This document shows positions 61,335-64,000 of a DNA stretch of 64,000 bases, one piece after another. This DNA comes from Acidovorax benzenivorans (lineage in GTDB: Bacteria; Pseudomonadota; Gammaproteobacteria; Burkholderiales; Burkholderiaceae_C), in assembly GCF_028680575.1 (NCBI RefSeq), contig NZ_JAPCKI010000005.1, forward strand, positions 326,661 through 390,660. Direction: 5' to 3'. Within the stretch, counting starts at the first letter, position 1. The number at the start of each line of letters is the position of its first letter. A program made the position numbers and the translations under genes. The notes beneath the pieces are model-generated. The model did no database searches and had not been told where the DNA came from. It saw nothing but the letters and a program-made list of their open reading frames with translations.

Positions 61335-62171
61335 TCAAGTGATTTCAAGCAAATCGGCTGGTACACCCACTCGAAATTCTGACATCGGGATTTCTCTGTG
61401 CATCAACGAAAAGAGGGCTACGCGTTGACCAACCGTGAGATTAAAAAATAGCTGTTGCAAACTACTGATCGACGCAAAATAGCTGTCTCGTGCGGTCTGA
61501 AAGGCATTGTCTAGATGCTGTTTGCGAGCAAGTCCGAGTTCAAAATTTTTCTGCGCATCATTTACCCGCTTGAGCGCACTTTCGAAAACAGAAAAATTCG
61601 GACTTTCGGCATCAAGCCTAAGCCAGTACGCGTAATCGTAAAGCTCGCGGAAATTTTTAATCTTCGCATCAAACTGATCCCGACTTTTCTTCAATGACTC
61701 TGGCGAATCTAGAAATGCCTTTGGTCCAAGAGGGCGAGAAAAATGGATGATTGGAGCCCAAGGTAGAAACTGCCTGCTGCGTATATCCTCTGCAGCATCT
61801 ACCTTTGGCTGGAGGGAATCGATGGTCAGCTTGAGTGCTGTGGCAGCGGACTCCCAAGCGGCTCTGGTGGCCTGTAATTTTTGCTCGGCGGCCTCGCAAC
61901 TCCGAAATGCTGCCAGCAGCTCATTGTGACGGTGCTGTGCATCTGTCGTTGCAGCTTTTAGCGCTCCTGGATCAAGTCGGTAAAAGCCCGCAAGCAGCAT
62001 ATCGGCCTCACTTTTTCTTGAACCAGAAGTGCGTTCAAGCTCAAGTTGGCTGTGTACTCCTTCCAGCCCGAGCTCCCCGCAGAGTACCGCCAGTTGACCT
62101 CGGCACCAAGAGTCCCCCCCGTTGAGACTGTCGAAACTGCGCCAGAAGATTTCTTGTGAGTTTTGCTGCAT
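61335..62171 (-). CDS. Coiled-coil protein of the repressor operon, unknown
   Basis: The 278-residue cytosolic protein has a long helical/coiled-coil middle (about 65-130: AATTDAQHRHNELLAAFRSC, LKLTIDSLQPKVDAAEDIRS) and a second helical region to about 240. The base composition is markedly less GC-rich than the chromosomal genes. It follows the small secreted gene by 24 bases and ends at the terminator, so it is probably expressed in the lysogen. It is a candidate accessory gene; no family was recognised. Confidence 0.6.
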   Translation of the reverse strand: MQQNSQEIFWRSFDSLNGGDSWCRGQLAVLCGELGLEGVHSQLELERTSGSRKSEADMLLAGFYRLDPGALKAATTDAQHRHNELLAAFRSCEAAEQKLQATRAAWESAATALKLTIDSLQPKVDAAEDIRSRQFLPWAPIIHFSRPLGPKAFLDSPESLKKSRDQFDAKIKNFRELYDYAYWLRLDAESPNFSVFESALKRVNDAQKNFELGLARKQHLDNAFQTARDSYFASISSLQQLFFNLTVGQRVALFSLMHREIPMSEFRVGVPADLLEIT

Positions 62172-62195
62172 GAGAGAGTTTTTCTGTACTGTTGC

Positions 62196-62543
62196 CTACG
62201 GATTTCCTGGGGAAATTAGCTGCTTGCTGTCGAGCGTCAGCAGCTTGATCCTCCCCGTTTCTTCATCAACGACGCATAGTGCGATCACGCCGACCTCAAT
62301 GCCCATGCCATTGCGCATACGCACAAGGCGGGAATTTGCATTCCAAAGAAATCGCCTGTCAGCACCACCACGCATGGCGCCCACGTCCGGGACTACGGCG
62401 GTCTCTGGATCACGAGCGGCCTGCTTGAGCGTCTTTTGACAAGTGCGGAGCGCCTGCTCTTCGCTTATGGTTTTTCCATACGCCGTACCCAGCGTGCTCA
62501 ACATGAGCACTGCTGCAGTGATGGCCGCATTGGTTGTCTTCAT
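62196..62543 (-). CDS. Small exported protein of the repressor operon, unknown
   Basis: The 115-residue protein has a clear signal peptide (MKTTNAAITAAVLMLSTLGT, cleavage near TAYG). A mature part has two Cys (RTCQKTL, IALCVVD) that could form a periplasmic disulphide. It begins 13 bases after the repressor stop, so it is co-transcribed with it. Exported lysogenic-conversion proteins are often placed like this. Function unknown. Confidence 0.62.
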   Translation of the reverse strand: MKTTNAAITAAVLMLSTLGTAYGKTISEEQALRTCQKTLKQAARDPETAVVPDVGAMRGGADRRFLWNANSRLVRMRNGMGIEVGVIALCVVDEETGRIKLLTLDSKQLISPGNP

Positions 62544-62556
62544 GGCATGCCTATCG

Positions 62557-63261
62557 TCAGTTGAATGTCACGCCGCCCCAGCGCACACGACCAAGCACCA
62601 TGAAATCCCGCTCGGACTCGTCCTCCGAGCCGTCAATCTCAAACGGTGCGTACTCTGGGTTGGCACTGCTGACCCGCAGCACCTTGCCGGGCAAGCGCTG
62701 CACTTGCTTGAGCATCAGCGCGCCATCAAGTCGGATGGCATGGATGCCCTCTGTGGTCACGCCCTTGGCGAGAAGGTCCAGCATGGTCGTATCGCGGGAG
62801 CGCAGCAATGGCTCCATCGAGTTGCCCACGACGGACACGAGGGCCAGTTCGTTGTGGCTGATACCCAGGTCTTGACGGATGAACTTGGCTTCAAACGGAC
62901 GCATGGCTACTACCCGCTCAACGTCGCAAAAGACGCCATTGCCAGCTGACATCGCCACATCGAAGTGTGGGACGTAGATGTAGTCGCCCGATTCCACTGC
63001 ATGAACACTGCGGTCGATCTTGTCGGACTTCACCTTGCCGGTCAGCAGCCACTCTGCCGGACATTTCCCAATCTCAGCCATACGAAGCAGCGCAAACGCA
63101 TCAGGGATGGTGATGCCGCGTTCGAACTTCCCGATGGTGTTTACGTGGAGATCGAGTTTGCGTGCGAACTCTTCTCGGGTGACGCCTCCACGGCAGGACC
63201 GGATTCGTTCACCTAAGGATGCCGCGTAGGCGTCGCGGAGTTCGTTACTAGGTCGGTCCAT
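62557..63261 (-). CDS. Phage CI-like repressor with S24 autopeptidase domain
   Basis: The 234-residue protein has an N-terminal helix-turn-helix (TREEFARKLDLHVNTIGKFE, residues 28-47). A LexA/S24 domain follows with the probable self-cleavage Ala-Gly in VAMSAGNGVF, catalytic Ser in VSVVGNSMEPLLRSRDTTML and Lys in LDGALMLKQVQRLPG. It keeps the prophage silent and would be inactivated by RecA during SOS. It is divergent from the Ner-like gene, with palindromes in between. Confidence 0.88.
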   Translation of the reverse strand: MDRPSNELRDAYAASLGERIRSCRGGVTREEFARKLDLHVNTIGKFERGITIPDAFALLRMAEIGKCPAEWLLTGKVKSDKIDRSVHAVESGDYIYVPHFDVAMSAGNGVFCDVERVVAMRPFEAKFIRQDLGISHNELALVSVVGNSMEPLLRSRDTTMLDLLAKGVTTEGIHAIRLDGALMLKQVQRLPGKVLRVSSANPEYAPFEIDGSEDESERDFMVLGRVRWGGVTFN

Positions 63262-63293
63262 GGCTTCAACACCTCACAAGGCGATGCAAACAT

Positions 63294-63319
63294 TTTAGTG
63301 TGTCCATGAACACATTAAA
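63294..63319. promoter_or_regulatory. Repressor operator 1
   Basis: TTTAGTGTGT (63294-63303) pairs with ACACATTAAA (63310-63319), 9 of 10 bases, with a 6-base spacer. It lies 33 bases upstream of the repressor start and fits autoregulation. Confidence 0.55.
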
Positions 63320-63433
63320 GCATGCGCAAGTTGAAACAGAAACACCTGCTACCACCACGCGCAGAGAAAGGCAACACTCCACCTGGACTAAATACACTCT
63401 TTTGTGTGCATCAAATGCTTGCGAGAACATTTA

Positions 63434-63467
63434 TTTGTGTTTACCATCATGACCATGAACACACAAA
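63434..63467. promoter_or_regulatory. Repressor/Ner operator 2
   Basis: TTTGTGTT (63434-63441) and AACACACAAA (63458-63467) are inverted and share the TTTxxTGTGT core of the site at 63294-63319. A lone TTTGTGTG is at 63401-63408. The site overlaps the proposed start of the Ner-like gene. Confidence 0.45.
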
Positions 63468-63904
63468 AATGTATGCAGCAGACAGATTGGCATCCAGCGG
63501 ATGTCAAAGCCGCACTCGAAAAGAAAGGTGTGAGCCTTCGTCAGCTCGCCAAAGAGCACGGCTATTCACACTTTCAGCGCGTGCTTTCCACGCATTGGTG
63601 GGCTGCTGAGCAAATCGTCGCCGAAGCGTTAGGCAAGCCAGCCAATGAAATCTGGCCCTCGCGTTATCTCGCCCCCCGCGCGAAGGCTCAAGCCAGGACG
63701 GTCAAGATCAAGGTGACCAGTTCCGGCCGTATCCGCAAGCAACAGCAACGCACCCAGGTGGCAAAGACGCTTGGCATCAGCCCAGCCACCTTGAGCCAGG
63801 TTCTCAACGGCAGCGGGGAATACGGCAAGGGCACGGCCAGCACGGCGCGCGTGGCCGACAAGGTGATCCACACTGTTGGTGCCGATGCAATCTTGACCAG
63901 CTAA
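63449..63904 (+). CDS. Mu Ner/Nlp-like regulator with a second helix-turn-helix
   Basis: From ATG at 63449 the product is 151 residues. Residues about 9-72 match Mu Ner (TDWHPADVKAALEKKGVSLR; SHFQRVL; AEQIVAEALGKPANEIWPSR). Ner proteins are normally about 75 residues. Here a basic linker (RAKAQARTVKIKVTSSGRIR) leads to another helix-turn-helix, QVAKTLGISPATLSQVLNGS. It presumably shuts off early and repressor promoters in a transposable phage. ATGs at 63455 and 63473 are alternative starts; no good ribosome-binding site is seen. Transposase genes expected next are outside the window or interrupted by the IS end. Confidence 0.75.
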   Translation: MTMNTQKCMQQTDWHPADVKAALEKKGVSLRQLAKEHGYSHFQRVLSTHWWAAEQIVAEALGKPANEIWPSRYLAPRAKAQARTVKIKVTSSGRIRKQQQRTQVAKTLGISPATLSQVLNGSGEYGKGTASTARVADKVIHTVGADAILTS

Positions 63905-63913
63905 ACCGCAAAG

Positions 63914-64000
63914 TGCCAATCCAAAATTGACCAGGGTGTTCCACTGACCTGCTGAGAATTTCAGCAGGGATTCAAGGTGATCACCATGGACATGATTGGC
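63914..64000 (+). mobile_element. Probable left end of an IS21-family element
   Basis: TGCCAATCCAAAATTGACCA starts 10 bases after the Ner-like stop and resembles IS21-family terminal repeats. A hairpin CCTGCTGA/TCAGCAGG (63949-63968) and a start MDMIG, typical of IstA, follow. Only the first bases of the element are inside the window. Confidence 0.45.
63986..64000 (+). CDS. istA-like transposase start (partial, cut by window end)
   Basis: Only ATGGACATGATTGGC (MDMIG) is present. Many IS21-family IstA proteins begin MDMIGKIRR. The AAGGTG motif 7 bases upstream could be its ribosome-binding site. The call depends on sequence beyond the window. Confidence 0.4.

Larger units (their letters stand above)
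55790..63904. mobile_element. Phage-derived region, composite and deleted
   Basis: The block holds tail-fibre start, tail protein, truncated tape measure and lysozyme (all minus strand). A repressor operon (minus) and a divergent Ner-like gene (plus) follow. No integrase, terminase, portal or capsid gene is seen in the window. Structural genes run opposite to the Ner side, which does not fit one collinear phage, so two remnants or an inversion are likely. Confidence 0.7.

Noticed and set aside
1..64000. CRISPR arrays and rRNA genes
   Set aside because: No regularly spaced direct repeats with unique spacers and no rRNA-like segments were found on reading both strands.

Overview
The window looks like chromosome of a Comamonadaceae betaproteobacterium, probably Acidovorax or a close relative. 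This is inferred from high GC, a Bug-type periplasmic binding protein, a GarD/uronate dehydrogenase/TRAP locus, PcaIJF under an IclR regulator, and several short interspersed repeat families. No rRNA and no CRISPR array were seen; one tRNA is present.

Layout. (1) 1-7.3 kb: a hexuronate/aldarate operon. A FadR-type GntR repressor diverges from uronate dehydrogenase, a gluconolactonase-like lactonase, a three-gene TRAP importer and galactarate dehydratase. GntR-type palindromes lie in the divergent promoter and at the left edge. (2) 7.5-19.3 kb: two DMT exporters, aldose epimerase, a catalase-fold protein, a DegQ/HtrA protease, an orphan ABC binding protein divergent from a TctDE-like two-component system, PanE, an Lrp regulator and a SAM-methyltransferase-like protein. 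(3) 19.5-27.1 kb: a type I restriction-modification operon, hsdM-hsdS-fic-hsdR, with a Fic-domain gene overlapping hsdR. It lies at the 3' side of tRNA-Arg(CCT) and carries two different interspersed repeats inside its coding sequences. (4) 27.4-40.1 kb: tamB/tamA, a MoxR-VWA module, a dihaem cytochrome c, a Na+/H+ antiporter and small proteins. (5) 40.2-47.4 kb: 3-oxoadipate degradation (IclR regulator, pcaI, pcaJ, pcaF, an SDR, a Bug binding protein), then an atypical SDR divergent from a LysR regulator. (6) 47.4-49.4 kb: a HipBA-like toxin-antitoxin pair with four operator half-sites. (7) 49.5-54.0 kb: thioesterase, transglutaminase-like protein, TRIC-type channel and a siderophore-uptake accessory operon (two membrane proteins and a PepSY protein).

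(8) 54.1-64 kb: phage-derived and rearranged. The TonB-dependent receptor that should head the siderophore operon has lost its signal peptide and half of its plug. It is fused in frame to the N-terminus of a phage tail protein. Upstream are another tail gene, a tape-measure protein without its N-terminus, and a SAR-type lysozyme. Beyond these is an S24 repressor operon ending in an intrinsic terminator, diverging from a Mu Ner-like regulator with a second helix-turn-helix. The last bases look like the left end of an IS21-family element. The block appears to be a deleted, composite prophage.

The observations most worth following are the phage-receptor chimera, the Fic gene with its own twin operators inside the hsd operon, and the repeats that have become coding sequence in hsdM, hsdR, pcaJ and the GNAT gene.
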